A DNA stretch of 64,000 nt from Rhodococcus jostii RHA1. Its GTDB lineage: Bacteria; Actinomycetota; Actinomycetes; Mycobacteriales; Mycobacteriaceae. The translations under genes were made by a program, and so were the position numbers. The DNA lies in assembly GCF_000014565.1 (NCBI RefSeq), contig NC_008269.1, positions 62,001 to 126,000 of the forward strand, read 5' to 3'. Of this stretch, positions 63,504-64,000 are shown one piece after another. The notes under the pieces are model-generated. The model was not told the DNA's origin. It was given only the letters and a program-made list of their open reading frames with translations, and did not search any database. How positions within the stretch are numbered: position 1 is the first letter of the stretch; each line of letters begins with the position of its first letter.

Positions 63504-63854
63504 CCGATGGGGGAACACGGAGCAGCCCCGCGCCGGGGTCCCGTCCCCATCGATCTCGATCCCCCCTGCTCACTGCTACGCCGACCCTCAGAGGCGTTCC
63601 ACAGCACCGCGGTCATCCGGCTCGGCCCGCCGGGGCAACGCGCCGACCGACTCCGACCGGGCCCCGGGGAACGCGTACGGCACGCCTCGCCAAATTTTCC
63701 CGGCTCGGGCGTCACACTGAAACTCGGCAGAACCGGGCGAGGCGTTGGTGTCGGTATGTGGTCCTATCGTCCGGGATGCACGAAGCGACACACAGCCGCG
63801 GCGGAAGCGGAAGCAGTGCAGCCAGGACCGTGGTAACGACGGAGGGTGAGCGCG
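63504..63854. other. Gap before the last gene
   Basis: About 350 bases. An open frame at 63507-63836 has no family marks or ribosome site. GGAGGG at 63841-63846 belongs to the next gene. Confidence 0.35.
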
Positions 63855-64000
63855 ATGGGATTTCGCAGCTACAAGGGGAACACAATCTCCGAGAACGGCT
63901 GGCGCATCTGCGATACCGGCGAAATCGTCAAGCCGCTGGTGCCCGGCACCGACAACGTGCGGCCGGAGGTGCGCCGGGGCGCGGCGGCGACGATCCTGAT
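63855..64000 (+). CDS. Start of an endolysin-like gene (partial)
   Basis: The first 48 codons are present. GFRSYKGNTISENGWRICD and VRRGAAATILI resemble the N-terminus of actinophage LysA proteins that continue into an M15 D-Ala-D-Ala carboxypeptidase. GGAGGGTGAG precedes ATG 63855. The catalytic part lies outside the window, so the assignment is tentative, but it fits the lysin-rich neighbourhood. Confidence 0.4.
   Translation, partial: MGFRSYKGNTISENGWRICDTGEIVKPLVPGTDNVRPEVRRGAAATIL

Overview
The window is high-GC DNA (roughly two-thirds G+C by eye) from an actinobacterium, most likely Rhodococcus or a close relative. The support is a WhiB protein, two Lsr2 nucleoid proteins, a PknK-like kinase, an actinobacterial-type coproheme decarboxylase, many GTG/TTG starts and strong GGAGG ribosome sites. 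No rRNA, tRNA or CRISPR array was seen. The mix of catabolic operons, an insertion sequence, tyrosine recombinases and decaying gene copies fits a megaplasmid or a genomic island.

Region 1 (0.26-25.7 kb) is an aromatic-degradation locus. A divergent AraC regulator faces a probable operon: phthalate-dioxygenase-reductase-type reductase, CYP116-like P450, an intradiol-dioxygenase homologue that lacks one iron ligand, an EthD-like protein, an internally duplicated membrane protein, two SCP2-type proteins and coproheme decarboxylase ChdC. A PknK-like kinase/ATPase regulator follows. Next comes a meta-cleavage route: flavin reductase plus HpaB-type phenol hydroxylase, XylT-like ferredoxin, catechol 2,3-dioxygenase, semialdehyde hydrolase, and (opposite strand) hydratase, acylating acetaldehyde dehydrogenase and aldolase under a divergent IclR regulator. 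Together these would take a phenol or alkylphenol to pyruvate, an acyl-CoA and a carboxylate. An IS1380-family element sits between the dioxygenase and the hydrolase and separates the hydrolase start codon from its original ribosome site.

Region 2 (25.7-37.9 kb) holds a duplicated module. Each copy has a two-domain cupin, a dimeric-barrel protein with a C-terminal zinc ribbon, a DUF3263-like protein and a divergent MocR/GntR regulator. Copy 1 is complete and includes an aldehyde dehydrogenase. Copy 2 has lost the dehydrogenase and most of the MocR gene. Next to it lie a truncated AraC gene, a second copy of the duplicated membrane protein with an in-frame stop, another AraC gene and a third cupin.

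Region 3 (37.9-51.5 kb) is accessory DNA: a tyrosine recombinase / XRE / zinc-ribbon recombinase-like trio, at least five copies of a short repeat (core GGGGACGTGTCAT), a PLD-like protein, RHH, MerR and excisionase-like regulators, two lsr2 genes (one frameshifted), small secreted and hypothetical proteins, a metallo-beta-lactamase-fold hydrolase, and a 5'-truncated enoyl-reductase-like gene with a hexanucleotide repeat beside an IS701-like remnant.

Region 4 (51.7-64 kb) is a run of cell-wall and protein hydrolases: GH19 + C39 + four 58-residue repeats; DUF4185 + M23 + GH25 + two related repeats; a subtilase; an alpha/beta hydrolase; a lipoprotein; a membrane protein; an RHH/membrane-protein pair; and the start of a gene resembling phage LysA N-termini. 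No capsid, tail or terminase gene is visible, so this is not a standard prophage. It is the best candidate here for an undescribed system.
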